Below are positions 47,291 to 59,199 of a DNA stretch of 64,000 nt, piece after piece; positions within the stretch are counted from its first letter, which is position 1, and each line of letters begins with the position of its first letter. Below the pieces are notes generated by a model that saw nothing but the letters and a program-made list of their open reading frames with translations, was not told the DNA's origin and searched no databases. A program made the translations under genes and the position numbers. The stretch comes from Acorus gramineus (taxonomy: Eukaryota; Streptophyta; Magnoliopsida; Acorales; Acoraceae), in the NCBI GenBank assembly GCA_030737835.1, contig CM060856.1, positions 8,225,670-8,289,669 of the forward strand, in the 5' to 3' direction.

Positions 47291-49212
47291 GTCATTCAGA
47301 GCAACATATGGAAAAAAAAATTATGAGTATCTTACATGTGATTATCTTGCATAAACACGTAAACGTAAATATTGCAAAGTCAGGATTTTTGTCACACAAG
47401 ATATCTTACATGTGTTTAATAAATTTCTTACGTGTGTTTAATTTCGATGTGGAGTCCTGATTTTTCACATAAATATTGCAAAGTGAAAATATATACTGAT
47501 AAAAAAATGATTGAAAAATGTAGTCATTATTACAGTTTATTTTGTAGCCTCCAATATATTTTGAATTTTTTAAAAGACTTTTATACTTATTTAGTGAAAT
47601 ACATATTTTCATAGAAAAATAAAATGCATACTCAAATAAATTTAATACATATATTTTTATATTTTTCTAATTTAATATGAAAAAAGTGAGAACTGAATAT
47701 AACAACTAACACTCAAAATAATTTTTTAACTTAACACATTCTCTTTAGCCCACACATCATTTTATGTTTGTCACACAAGATTATGAACTCTGAAAACACA
47801 CACCCTATCACCCCTCGTCATTTTGTTCAGTATAAAAGTAATGGCCATAACAGAAGTTTAATAGGGTCTCAACACATGTTGGATCATGATGATGATGCAT
47901 GACGAGCTATGATTGGGTCTACAGGGATACATGACAGGTTGTAAAAAAAATTATTATCTTATATAAGTTGCACCAGTTGAGAGACATTATTTTGTTCTGT
48001 ACTAAGATCAACAGATTTCGCACTAAAAAAATTGTATGTAATTAAGTAAGATTACGTAGTAATAAATATTATAATATGGAAGAAAATTAATATTTTACTT
48101 GCAGACACACACAACTGTATGCAAGCAAGGTTAGGTAGTAATAAATATTTTACAACAATGTAATCAATGTTCATAATATATTTTCTTGAGAGTTTCCATG
48201 CATTTACTATTATTAAATTATTCTCCTTTATAACTTTCTTTAGTCGATTGTTTTGTTATATAATTATGGAACATATAAATTAAAAGAAGAAAAAAACAAG
48301 ATAAGGTTTTGCAACTGGATTAGAAGGTGTGGACCTTAGCAATTGATAAATATATAAATAAATAATAAAGAACAAGAAAAAAATATTGGATAATGAATGA
48401 TGTAAACTTTGGTATAACAACCGACAGCCAAACAGCAAATTGTGCCATATAAATTGTTTTATTATTACTTTTTTTAGCTATATATTATATATAGGTGACA
48501 CCATAACATGCATGCTCTTAACTTTTGTAGGCCACTAGACTCATTTGTTTCAGTTAGCTTAATAGAGAGGATAAAAATCTATTTGTGTACATACCTTTCT
48601 TCACAAAGGTTGATATATATAATAATTATATTATATGTATAAGTAGTTGAAATTCTTCGTATAGGTCCCTCTCAAATCTTTTCTTTTCTCATACAATTAG
48701 AAGCATATTCTGCTTACGCATATTTTTATTATATTGTTACTTGCAGTCACACTTATTTCGATGAGATATAAAGTGAAAATAAATGTATATTTTATTGAAA
48801 TATATATATATATATATATATAAAATGAGTTTATACAATTTAACTTTTTAAAAAATCAAAATAATTGCGGGCTGCATACGGTAAGTCAACAAATTTTATA
48901 TTCCCTATGAACTTGAAAAATTAAAGTACGTGAAAGATGTGATTTTGTCTTGATTAGAACATAGTGATAATGTGACATATGATTCCCCAATGGTTTGTGA
49001 TTTCAAGCCTTAGAGCTATCTTGGCCAGCGTAGCAAATGAATATATACCACACATTGTTCTTTCATAAGGGGACAGATATTGCCACCACCTAAACTATTT
49101 TAGGCACCATCTTCTCAACTAACCAGAGGCATTGAAACACTTCTAAGGTATAATGATTAAGAGCACCACCTTCTATCTGCCACCTTTTCTCTCTTCCCGC
49201 GTTAAACACATG

Positions 49213-49392
49213 TATTGTCTATGTATTTATATAACCTAGACAATCAAGATGTCTAAGTTAACAGTATGAAAATCGTAGGTTCTGGTTTGGATTAGACACA
49301 TCGAGTATCTACGTCGTTAAATGTTCTAGACAACAATCATGTCTAGGTGAACAAAAAATCAATCAAAAGGTTCTAGAATGGGTTAGACACAC
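49213..49392 (+). repeat. Outlying units of the 91-bp tandem repeat
   Basis: Two diverged units start at about 49215 and 49306, 91 bp apart. They carry TAGACA-7 nt-TGTCTA dyads and GGTTCTGG/GGTTCTAG words like the main array at 49950. About 555 bp of unrelated DNA separates them from it. Confidence 0.8.
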
Positions 49393-49949
49393 AGGTGTGG
49401 AAACATAGAAGCGACGAAGATCGGAGATCGGGATTTTCATTTTCTTCAAGAGGTATCGGGAAGGAGTTAGAATGGAATAATATATAAAAAAAACTCGTAA
49501 CAAACCCAACCGTGCCCGGTGCTTCCAAGAGGTTACGGGTGCAGGATTGGGATGGGGAAGACCTGAATCTGCGGCAGAAGCTTTAGACTGATTTTCACAC
49601 CTTCAGTCACCTTCTTCTTCACTTTTGGCTTAAAATTTTTTTCTAACTGTCCTGGACCTGAAATGTTGGATCTTCGAATGCTACTTTGATGTACTTTTAG
49701 AAATGGGGAAAAACGAGGGTAAAAGCTTTCAAGTGAGGCAGTCTTTGATGAGAAAGTTAGGAAGCCCCAAAGGAAAAATAGAGATTTCTCCTACTCTCGC
49801 ACCTTCGTTCGGTTGGTCACCTCGCTTCTTATCTGGAAAACAATAGGCGACTACCCTATTGACTCAAAACAATCCTTTTGCTATCGCTCTCAACGATTGT
49901 AATCATAACTCCTTGGGAGCAAGTAGAAATCAAATGCATCGCTACGCTC
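49393..49949. other. Unassigned segment between the two blocks of the 91-bp repeat
   Basis: It is GC-richer than the flanks and contains no TAGACA/TGTCTA dyad. No reading frame with a recognisable domain was found. It could be an insertion that split the array, or the original spacer between two arrays; no target duplication was identified. Confidence 0.4.
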
Positions 49950-50603
49950 TGTCTAAGTTTATAAATTTCCTAGACAATACTTCTGTCTATGGAAACAGAA
50001 AAATCAATCAAGGTTCTGGAATGGGTTAGACATATGCAGTGTCTAAGTTTTTAAATTCTTAGACAATAATTATGTCTATGAAAACGGAAAAATCAATCCA
50101 TATGTTCCGGAATAGGTTAGACACATGCACTGTCTAAGTTTTTTAAAACTCTATATATTATTTATGTCTATGGAAACAGAAAAATAATTAATAGGTTCTG
50201 GAATGGGTTATACATATGCAGTGTCTATGTTTTTAAATATTATAGATGATACTTCTATCTATGAAAACAAAAATTAATCTATAGGTTCTGGAATAGGTTA
50301 GACACATGCAATATCTAAGTTTTTAAATATTATAGACAATATTTCTGTTTATGAAAATAGAAAAATCAACCCATAAGTTCTGAAATGGGTTGGACATATG
50401 GAATGTCTAAGTTTTTAAATTTCCTAGACATTACTGCTATCTATGAAAACAGAAAAATTAACTCATAGGTTCTGGGATGGGTTAGACATATGCAGTGTCT
50501 AAGTTTCTAAATTTCCTAGACAATACGCATGTCGATGAGAACAGAAAAGTCTTCCATTTGGTTCTAGAATGGGTTAGACACATGGGATGTCTACGTATTT
50601 ATA
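49950..50603 (+). repeat. 91-bp tandem repeat array, seven units
   Basis: Units begin with TGTCTAAG or a variant at 49950, 50042, 50131, 50222, 50312, 50404 and 50496, with a partial unit at 50588; spacing is 89-92 bp. Each unit has two dyads of the form TAGACA-7 nt-TGTCTA (for example TAGACAATACTTCTGTCTA and TAGACATATGCAGTGTCTA), separated by a conserved run with AACAGAAAAATCAAT and GGTTCTGGAATGGGT. The dyads are fully symmetric in the best units and decay in others. Confidence 0.92.
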
Positions 50604-50605
50604 TA

Positions 50606-50745
50606 GGGATTTTTATTTTTAAGTCCCCATAAACCATAGGATTTAGTGATCGATCCCTCACTTCTTCGTATTTTTGTTTTAGTCCCCAGATTTAAAGGAT
50701 ATGTTCCTTTTTAGTCCCTCCCAGGGACTAAAAGGAAAATCAAAT
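50606..50745 (+). mobile_element. Single arm of the foldback family seen at 15597
   Basis: GATTTAGTGATCGATCCCTC, CAGATTTAAAGGATATGTTC and TTAGTCCCTCCCAGGGAC match the left arm at 15597-15735 almost word for word. No opposite arm was found in the next 1.1 kb. It begins three bases after the end of the 91-bp array. Confidence 0.75.
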
Positions 50746-50849
50746 AATACCAAAAAACATCACAAAAGATGATTCATGTACGCATCCATTAACACAAAAC
50801 AAAAAACAGATTGATGACTAAAGGTATTATAAAATCATATTACCCACAC

Positions 50850-51255
50850 TAGAAATCCCTCTGAATAACTAACAAATTCGACCTAAACATGCTCAATAAT
50901 AATAAAATATAAGGTCTAAACTAACAAATTTGATCTAAACATGTTCAATGATGATAAAATATAGGGTTTAAACTAAACAAATGCAATCACAATCATATCT
51001 TTGAATCCAAAAATAAAAAATAAATTGACCCTAAATCATATATTTTTCCAAAAATACCCTAACATACTATCAAAACCCTAACTTTATATCAAAAAATCAC
51101 ATACTTAGTAATATACAATTTAAACCAAATAAATGAAAATTCAATCACAATCATATCTTTGAATGAAAAAAAAGAAAAAAAAATTGAGCCTAAACCATAC
51201 ATTTCTCTTTAAATACCCTAATTTCCTATCAAAACCCTAACTTTCTAACAAAATT
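50850..51255 (+). repeat. Short tandem duplications, ~62 and ~153 bp
   Basis: Two ~62-bp copies (from about 50868) share AACTAACAAATT, ACCTAAACATG or ATCTAAACATG, and GATAAAATATA-like words. Then two ~153-bp copies (about 50966 and 51118) share CAATCACAATCATATCTTTG, TACCCTAA and CTATCAAAACCCTAACTTT. They are non-coding. Confidence 0.7.
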
Positions 51256-51297
51256 TCCTATAATTATGCAGCAGTAAAAAATCAATGAATACAACTC

Positions 51298-51690
51298 ATG
51301 AATCACCAATACCATTCATGTAAAGGAAAAGTGAAAAATCAAATACTTGTTTCTCTCACTTTGAGAGGTCAGGAGGTGATGATGGGGAGGGCTGTGGTAG
51401 GGGACAACGAGAACGGCGATGCGCGTTCAAGGGGAGTTCACGGCGGCCTGACGGAGGGCTCACGGTGCTTAAGAAAAAAGCCCACGACTGAAATGAAAAG
51501 TAGAAAACAGAGAAGAGAAGGGGAAGAAGAGAGGTTACTATGTGCATTTAGGGTAGGTGGTGGGGTTGGTGATCTATTAAGTGGGTATTTATTAGGAGGT
51601 GGGTGTAGTGAAAATCAAAATGGGAGGTGGGGGATTTAAAAGAGTGGTGGGACATATAATTTGGGTGGTGGGAGTATCTCTGCCCCATCC
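51298..51690. other. GC-richer segment with GGTGGTGGG end
   Basis: An island of higher GC, with a 113-codon frame of no recognisable domain at 51298-51639. Its right edge (AGTGGTGGG, ATAATTTGGGTGGTGGGA) resembles the ends of the foldback at 3974-4338, which hints at a repeat rather than a gene. Confidence 0.35.
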
Positions 51691-52671
51691 ATAAATGGAC
51701 TGTTTTTAAGGGGATGCACTGATCAACAAATGATTTAAGAGCAACGGATATGTGATCTAGTTAGGCCTCAATCACATCAAAGCTTATTAATTAATCTCCA
51801 ATAATATAACTACGAGACTTGTGACAATTACATTCGGTCATTGGACCCATCAATTCATATCATACATTCTTAATTAAAAACTCAATATATATAATATTTT
51901 AAAATCTCACGTATTTATTATGTGATAAGACTCATATAAATAAAAAATAACATATATTGATAAGATCTAACACTGACTAAATCTCAACATCAATGAATAA
52001 AACTGTCATTTTAAAAGAGTACAGCTTCAGTGCAAGTTGTGAAGGAAGACCACGTCAGGATTGATAATCTGATCCACAATTTTTTTAAAGATGATTAATC
52101 TATCCATCCATTATGTTTGTTGTAAGTCCAATACATGTCTGTCTCTAGCTTGATAAATCAGTGACCAAATCCAAGCAAGTCAAAGCAAACCAATAATAAC
52201 AATAACAACAATAAAATGCAAGCAAGTCAACCATTCAATGAATGGGCTTCCTCCCCCTCCAACATGCCCACCCCGTGACGTCCAAAAATCTTGCCCTTTC
52301 ATTTAATATACTGTTCAAACCAAACTAAACACATAACCAAATCTTTGTTACATATAAAATATAAAATAATGTCCTCCTAATTTTTGACACCTGAACATCT
52401 CCACTAGATCAAGATAAGAAAGTGACAGCTTCATCTTTTGGAGGAAAATATTAAAAATATATGAATTATTTTTTTTACGTGATCACGCAACTGTATCAGT
52501 GTATTTTTATATAGGGTATAGGGGGTTGAAATTTGAATTTTCATCAATAAATAAATAAATAAGTAGTCAACTATAAAAATTCTAATTTGTAATCCAATAA
52601 TCCAAATTTTAGTACACTAATCATCATTGTTCTATGTGGAAGCGGGTTTTTCTTTATACTGGTATGTGTAT

Positions 52672-52893
52672 CTAAGGATGTGTTTGGTTGCACGATTGCA
52701 AAATTAATTCTATAAAAATTTAGTTTTAAAATTGTTTTTGTAAAAAGCTCCCAACCCTCAGCTTTAGAAATTACAGTTTTGGATATTATTTACCTGAAAT
52801 CTGTTACAGTAAAATTATTTGGTTATACCATTGCAAAAGAAACTTCGTGCAAACGCAAATGCAGTCTAATCGTGCAACCAAATGCTGCCTTAG
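52672..52893. mobile_element. Short MITE with TTTGGTTGCACGATT ends
   Basis: The left end CTAAGGATGTGTTTGGTTGC then ACGATTGCA, and the right end in reverse CTAAGGCAGCATTTGGTTGC then ACGATTAGA, pair over about 26 bp with four mismatches. The element is 222 bp and non-coding. The target duplication is not clear. Confidence 0.78.
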
Positions 52894-53089
52894 ACTTTCA
52901 TTAAATGTGATAGAATCGGTTACAAAAATAGATTTGTTATATGAACGCCTTTATATTAAACTCATCTTATTCCAACAAAGTTATATCCACGTATTTAATG
53001 TAAACAAATAGATTTAAATGAGCTTGTTAACCCTATTCCACATGGAGATAATTTATTTGATTATCCAATCTTTTTATCTTCAATACACT

Positions 53090-53450
53090 CTTGTTTGGGT
53101 AGTAATATAAATTACTATGAGATATAAGTTATTTTTGTTTCGATAATAAAAATTTTGTTGTTTAATTGACATTAAATAAGTCGTAGATAAAATATGAATA
53201 ATAATTTATAAAAGATTAAAAATTGATTTAACATGTAACACGCAGATCCCATTTTAACATGTGTAATAAATAAGAAAAAATAACACAATTTTAAAATGAT
53301 CTTGAAATAAAAACACTCACATAACATAACTTTACTAGCATATTCTTTGCAAATAAATAATCTTTTGGTACTATTTTTTTTATTATTTATTTATTATGCT
53401 ATTTTAAAAATATATTATCTAAGATAAACGCATTTATTATAAGATATTAA
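53090..53450 (-). repeat. AT-rich interspersed repeat
   Basis: It contains GATAAAATATGAATAATAAT then TTATAAAAGATTAAAA, followed by GATTTAACATGTAACA and ATAACACAATTTTA. The first block matches the LINE-split fragment at 33785-33923 (inverted), and all blocks match 9240-9380 in subtilase copy 2. Confidence 0.5.
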
Positions 53451-53730
53451 ACGCTATCTAACGTGAATCTCAAAAAAAAAAAAAAAAAAAATCAAATCAT
53501 TTCCACCGACGCGTATATTCCATATTCTGAGAGTTCCTTCTCTGGAATCCGCGTTGAGTCCGAAACAAGAAAAGAAAAAGGTCCACTTGATTCAGCTGGT
53601 CCCATCGAAATCTCAACCGTCCGATTGAACTGCCAAAACTCCGCCAGAAAACCAACCAAGAGAAAAAAAAGAAGAAAAGACATTCCACCTTCGCCGTCTC
53701 TCTCTCTCTCCTCCTCAAAAGCCTCCAACG

Positions 53731-53898
53731 GTAGGTGAAGCTCACATTTTTCAATTAGGGTTTCTCGAGATTCGATTGATTGGTCTATAAATCGTCGCGG
53801 TCTTTCGCTGTCTTTGTTTGATTTGGTTGGTTTTTGATCATTTGTTGGGTTTGTTTTGGGATCTGTTGAATGTGAGGTTGTTTTTGTTTTTAATACAG
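53731..53898 (+). other. Possible 5'-UTR intron of the CBL gene
   Basis: A GT donor (CAACG then GTAGGTGAAG) and an acceptor (TTTTTAATACAG then GCAAAG) bracket a T-rich 168-bp stretch between a CT-rich leader and the CBL start codon. Leader introns of this kind are common in plants. No transcript evidence is available here. Confidence 0.45.
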
Positions 53899-53904
53899 GC
53901 AAAG

Positions 53905-53952
53905 ATGGCTCTTTTACTACTGCTTCTTCGGATGTGGGGATTTGTGGCGTAA
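53905..53952 (+). promoter_or_regulatory. Upstream ORF of 15 codons before CBL
   Basis: ATG at 53905 opens a short frame (MALLLLLLRMWGFVA, stop TAA at 53950) that ends 33 bases before the CBL start at 53986. If the leader includes this stretch, ribosomes meet it first, which would lower CBL translation. The position is clear; the regulatory effect is inference. Confidence 0.4.
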
Positions 53953-53985
53953 TTGGGGTTGGTTTCTTTTGAGAGGGGGAGCTAA

Positions 53986-56900
53986 ATGGGTTGCTTTCAA
54001 TCGAAGGTCCGAAAGCAGTTCCCGGGACATGAGGACCCACTTCTTCTCGCCTCACAAACAGCTTGTAAGACTCTCTAATCTGACTTTTCTTTGAAAAGTT
54101 TTGTTTTTTTATGATATATGAGTAGCCAGTGATTGAATTTTCATGATTGTTTCCTTAGAAATGTCTTCTAATGAATTTGGGGGTTCATGTTGAACTCAGT
54201 TGTCATTGTTTTGATAAAAAAGTTTGGAATATTAGATAAGGAAGAAGACCCATTCGATAATTTTGAGAGATGGTTGAGAATATTGGCCGTTCTCTTGATT
54301 TGTGTATGGACTATGGATGATGAGGTGCAGTGGAGGAGGAGTGAGATTGAATTTCTTGTCAATTCATTTTACAAGATTCTTACTTGAGGAGAGAGTGAGG
54401 TTTGGAAAGGGAAGTCACTGCTCAAAGCAAGCAATTCGCTTGTTCGAGCTATGTGGAGCAGAGAATGAATACAGAGAACACCCGTTTGTTAAGTGCAGCT
54501 ATTGCAGTCAGATCTGGGAGAGGGTGGAACAGGCCTAGGGTTTTGCTACATGCCAATGCATTATGCGCTTCAGGGAAAGAAAAAAAAAACATAGAGGAAG
54601 AAATGGGACAGAAGTAGGAAGAAAAAATTCATGTAGATGATTCCTTGACTAGCTTGTTGGGCTATATGTTTTGCTAGGAATAAAAAGCTGTTAAGCCAGA
54701 AAACTTGCTATGTGGAAAATGCATGGTTGCGAGTCTTTTTTTAATGATGAGTTCTACTAAGGCCGAGAGGTTCCCTATACCATGGGAAGGGGTGTTCTTA
54801 GTTGAGTGAGAAAGATCTTTAATTTTGCGTTTTGCCGGATTGGCCGATTGGGGACATTTTTCTTGTCCCCTCCAGTAACCCTACTTTTTTTTCTTCTTTC
54901 TTTCCTACTCTTTTTGCGCTTTCATTTGTACCCTTTTGTGTACAATCAATATAATAAAAATTTGCTGGACACCATTCTTCTCAAAAAAAGATTAAAAGAA
55001 GGCTTCTACTCTATAACCAACATGATTTGCAGACATTTATTGTGAATGGTGTCTTGTTCATTAATTTGTAATTGATTTGTCATATAATTTATGGTAACTC
55101 AAGATCAGTGTAGCCAACAGTTCTTTTTCCTCCATGCTACCTGTGTGACTGATCATTGTGGAAGGTGGTGCCTCTTCCCTCTAATGTCTTTCTTATTTTG
55201 CAGTCAGCGTTAGTGAAGTTGAAGCACTGTTTGAGCTGTTTAAGAGCATTAGCAGTTCTGTTATTGATGATGGGCTGATAAATAAGGTGATTTGATGAGG
55301 CATGTTTCTATGTTATTTAGCTTACTTTGTTGCATGTGGGGTTGTTCTGTGGCATGCATGTATCAGCAACCTATGGCATTTGACATACCCATTTTTTCCT
55401 TTTAAGGAAATTTTTCTTTTTCAGTGTAAGTTTGTCATTCCTTCTTTTCATGTGCAGGAAGAGTTTCAGCTTGCTTTATTCAAAAACAAAAAGAAGGAGA
55501 ATCTCTTTGCAAATCGGGTATGACAATGTTATTTGCTCTTTCAGTCTACATCTTGTTCATCTATAGATCCAAATGGATCTCAATTGTAATGGATGTTTAT
55601 TTGGATAATAAAGAGAAGTTGATAATTGAAAGCAAAGCAGATTTGATTTTTCTATTATGTTGGTAAGTTCATAGAAACCACCAACAAGGATGATATCTTA
55701 CATGCCTTCCCACGCTGAAACCAAATGAACCAATGAGGAAGCAGATTCCAGAAACTTTAGTGCATGGTTCTAATTTATTAAAGTATTCAAGTTATAATCT
55801 TGAACGTTTTGAAAATTCCTTTACCTCCATCCATGTAAACATTAGATTACCTTTTCCGCAAATATACTGCTCTATATCTATATGTTTACAGCATGTATGC
55901 CTATGGGAGCATGTGTGGGTTTTATATGAACATGGAAAATCTTTCCACATGCCTCCAGACATTTGGCTCCCTGACAGCTAGTTTGCATTCTGTGGTGAGT
56001 GTCGATAGTCGAATAATTTGCACATCAGTATATATATGTTGTTGACGCAAACATTGTTTCGGTCCCATAAGGGGCAAATTCTTTCTTTGAGCTGAATACA
56101 ACTTAAATGGTTGATTCCTTTAAAGAAGTAAATACTATTGGAGTACCCAATGCATAGCTCTCTCTCAAATCATTATTCAATAGATGGTATAGTAGATTAG
56201 CTTCTCTTATTGCATTGTTGTCTTTGTGCTTTTATCTACAAAATTCGTTACTTTTATCTTCTACTGTGCACCCATTAACTGGTCTGATTGGTTACTTATG
56301 CGATCTTCTATTAAATTTAAACAAATAATCTTTTTTGAGAAATCCTTCTATAGACAAATTTATCAATAAATGTCATTTCAATGTGATACTTCATGCTCTG
56401 CATATTCAGAAACTTCATTTCAATTTATCGTCTGCGTATTATGTTGTGTTAAATTCGGTTGAGTTTGAATTGAAAACTCTGAATTCATGTATTTACTTAT
56501 TTTCATCAGGTAAAAATTTGCCTTAGATGAGTTTCATGTTTCTGAAAATCGTGTGCCACATTTTCTTATCATGTCATGCGCAGATATTTGACCTATTTGA
56601 TGTGAAGCAAAAGGGTGTCATTGATTTTGGTGACTTTGTTCGAGCACTCAATGTCTTCCACCCAAATGCTCCCCACGAAGAGAAAGTTGATTGTGAGTCT
56701 ATAAGGAGCAACATTAATAAAAGTTTTGTCCATTTATTCTTTTGATGTTTCACCTTATGTAGTTTCTTACTATTTCTTAACATTCCATGCTGATGCAGTT
56801 TCATTCAAGCTTTATGATCTAGATGGCACAGGCTTTATTGAGAGACAAGAGGTAATTGAAACATTTGTGATGTGTTGTATATGATTATCTGAACTTTCTA

Positions 56901-59199
56901 ATTGTACTAGCAGAATAACTGAAAACTTCTTTGACATTGCCCCTTAATTCAATGTTCTGGGCACCATTTGGTCCCAAATCCAATGATTCATCATCTGAAA
57001 CTTTTTTGATGAAAGTCAACAAGAATAGATGCAAATAGATTTGTAAGCAAACCCTTAGATTGAGGAGGCATGAGAAGACAGAGGATCAGGATTTTAGATT
57101 TCATTATGACTCTATGCTGCGGTAATGGTAGAAGAATGGACTCACGTTCACCTAGATATGACAAAATAAAGAATGTCTATAAAAGTTTTCTGTTTACAGT
57201 TTTGACATGTTGTAATTGAAAAATTAAATTGAATGCTGACTTTTTCTGGGAGGAAACACATTTAAGTGGGTTAGGAAGGAAACAATCAATGACTTATGGT
57301 TAGGACTTAGGACAATCCAATTATTATTCTAGGATGAGGGGCGAACTTGTTAATACTTGAATGGATGAACTTATTGCCAGTTTGGAATAAAGGTGAACGA
57401 CTTACCTAGGCAAGTTAATATGAAAGGAAGTGGCATATGGTATAGTACAATAAATTACCTGTTCTTTTCTCACACAAAATTAGAGATTGAGTTTTGAGAT
57501 TTGTTGAGTTTAGTATATTACATCCTTGATCTGTTCCTGCATAATTACAAAATTCATCTTAAAAGAAATTTCCTATTTAATTTAGCGTCTACAAGGAATA
57601 TCTATAGAACAAATTAATTGACTGATTTGGATGGTCATGAGGGTTCAATTCAATTTTATTTTTGGCACTGAATTGCTACTTTCTATGGTCATGATGAGTT
57701 ATCACATCTAACATAGAATGGCCGTTTCTTCCTTTAAATGAACTATTTTGGTCATGCATGTACTTGATATGGTTCCTCTCTGGGCATTTGGCTGCATTTA
57801 ATTCTAGAAACTACTATGATTATATATATATTATATATATTCTATATTTTCTTTACTTTCCAAGGTAAATTAAAATTATACTCGCTCTATTCAAACTATT
57901 GAGGTGGAATCTCATTGTTCTGGCCATGGATAAAATATTAGTGAACAAGGGTTCTGACACTGTTCTCTTCATGAAAAAATGCAAATAAAGAACATCTCCT
58001 GGGTAGGCTTTGAGGCAGGAGGGTGGTCTTAATAGAAGATAGATTTGGCGATAAGCTTGTGCTTGTATAAATTGTGTGTGACCACTGGTATGGAATGAGG
58101 CCCTTCCATTTTCCTTGCTAGGAAGCGGAAGATTGATTCTACATGATTTTCTATATATGAATGCCACAACCATCCCAGTTAGCGGCGCAACTCTTTACTT
58201 TTCATCTTAATCATGTGTCGCGATGTTTAACTGTATGGTTTTCTACCCCACCCCTCTTTGTTAGGCAACTATAAAATAGTCATTTTTTGGTTAAGTTCTA
58301 GTTAATGTGGATGATCTTCAACTTTATTTCCCCTGAAAAATTCCTGTTTTTAACAAAAGGAAAAAATGTTGTAATTCATTTTTAATGGTTAGATAAGCAG
58401 CAGGACTTAAACCCAATACCAGATGGTTGCAAATTCTCTTGTAAAACATTTTCTGTTTAGCTATGTATTATATTAAATTGGTGCTGAAAGACACTTTTAT
58501 CTAACAGGTAATTTGTTTTGCCAGGTCAAGCAGATGGTAATCGCACTGCTGTGCGAGTCAGATATGAGACTGTCTGATGACACAGTTGAGATAATACTTG
58601 ATAAGGTTTGTTACTTTGGGAACTGGAAATTTCAGTGCCTATTCCAGGAAATGATTATCTAATAGTATGCTTAAACAGACATTTTCAGAAGCGGATGCCG
58701 ACCAGGACGGGAAGATAGGTATATCTGAATGGAGAAACTTTGTTTCCCGGAATCCATCACTAATGAAGATAATGACCCTTCCATATCTCAGGTAATTATG
58801 CTTATATATTTAGGTTTAATTAACCTTCGAATTGGTATCAGATGTTTGGTTTTCATTGGCACCAGTTGTTACATGTTCTGTATACGAGACACTAACCACT
58901 GGTTGGTTATACAAGTCATATTAAAAATTTATGAATGTTAATTCTCGCACCAAAAAATATTACCATCTATCACACATTCATACCATGAAGATTTATTGTG
59001 ATTTTGTGGCTTTCCATCACTGTGCTGATATCATATTTTATGACCCAGGTCTAATATGAATTACTTACTAGTGAATTGTTCTGTTGAATCTGAGGAATTC
59101 CTTATATTTTTTTGACGTGGTTATGTTAAATGCAGGGACATAACAACCACGTTTCCGAGCTTTGTATTCAACTCCGAAGTTGATGAAATCGCTACGTAA
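53986..59199 (+). CDS. CBL1: Calcineurin B-like calcium sensor, CBL1/CBL9 type
   Basis: Eight exons: 53986-54064, 55204-55286, 55458-55517, 56584-56692, 56799-56851, 58525-58605, 58679-58791 and 59136-59199; 642 nt, 213 aa, the length of CBL1. The N-terminus MGCFQSK carries Gly2 for myristoylation and Cys3 for S-acylation, which direct CBL1/CBL9 to the plasma membrane. EF-hand loops are visible at 80-91 ([12 protein letters not shown]), 117-128 ([12 protein letters not shown]) and 161-172 ([12 protein letters not shown]), with the degenerate first EF-hand before them. The C-terminus ([18 protein letters not shown]) contains the FPSF motif, with Ser201 as the CIPK phosphorylation site. The protein binds CIPK kinases such as CIPK23 to control potassium and nitrate transport and stress signalling. 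Exon phases join cleanly at all seven junctions. CBL1 and CBL9 cannot be told apart here. Confidence 0.95.
56852..58524 (+). other. Large intron 5 of the CBL gene
   Basis: A 1.67-kb AT-rich intron with an AT dinucleotide stretch near 57823-57842. No embedded gene or clear transposon end was found. Confidence 0.5.

Larger units (their letters stand above)
45820..49200. other. Gene-poor AT-rich spacer
   Basis: It contains a GC-rich patch (46225-46625), a probable inverted-repeat element (46668-47290), and AT-rich DNA to 49200 with an AT dinucleotide run near 48801-48822. Both strands were read; the open frames at 47042-47614 are AT-driven and show no domain. No gene seen. Confidence 0.5.
51700..53460. 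other. Spacer upstream of the CBL gene
   Basis: AT-rich DNA containing a MITE (52672-52893), an AT-rich repeat (53090-53450) and an A-run just after 53471. The CBL promoter presumably lies in the last part. No gene seen. Confidence 0.5.

Noticed and set aside
51298..51639. 113-codon frame in a GC-richer island
   Set aside because: No domain, no homologue recognised, and its right edge looks like a repeat end; kept only as an unassigned segment.
54187..54617. Frames in CBL intron 1
   Set aside because: They lie in a supported intron and show no domain; the CBL exons on either side join perfectly without them.
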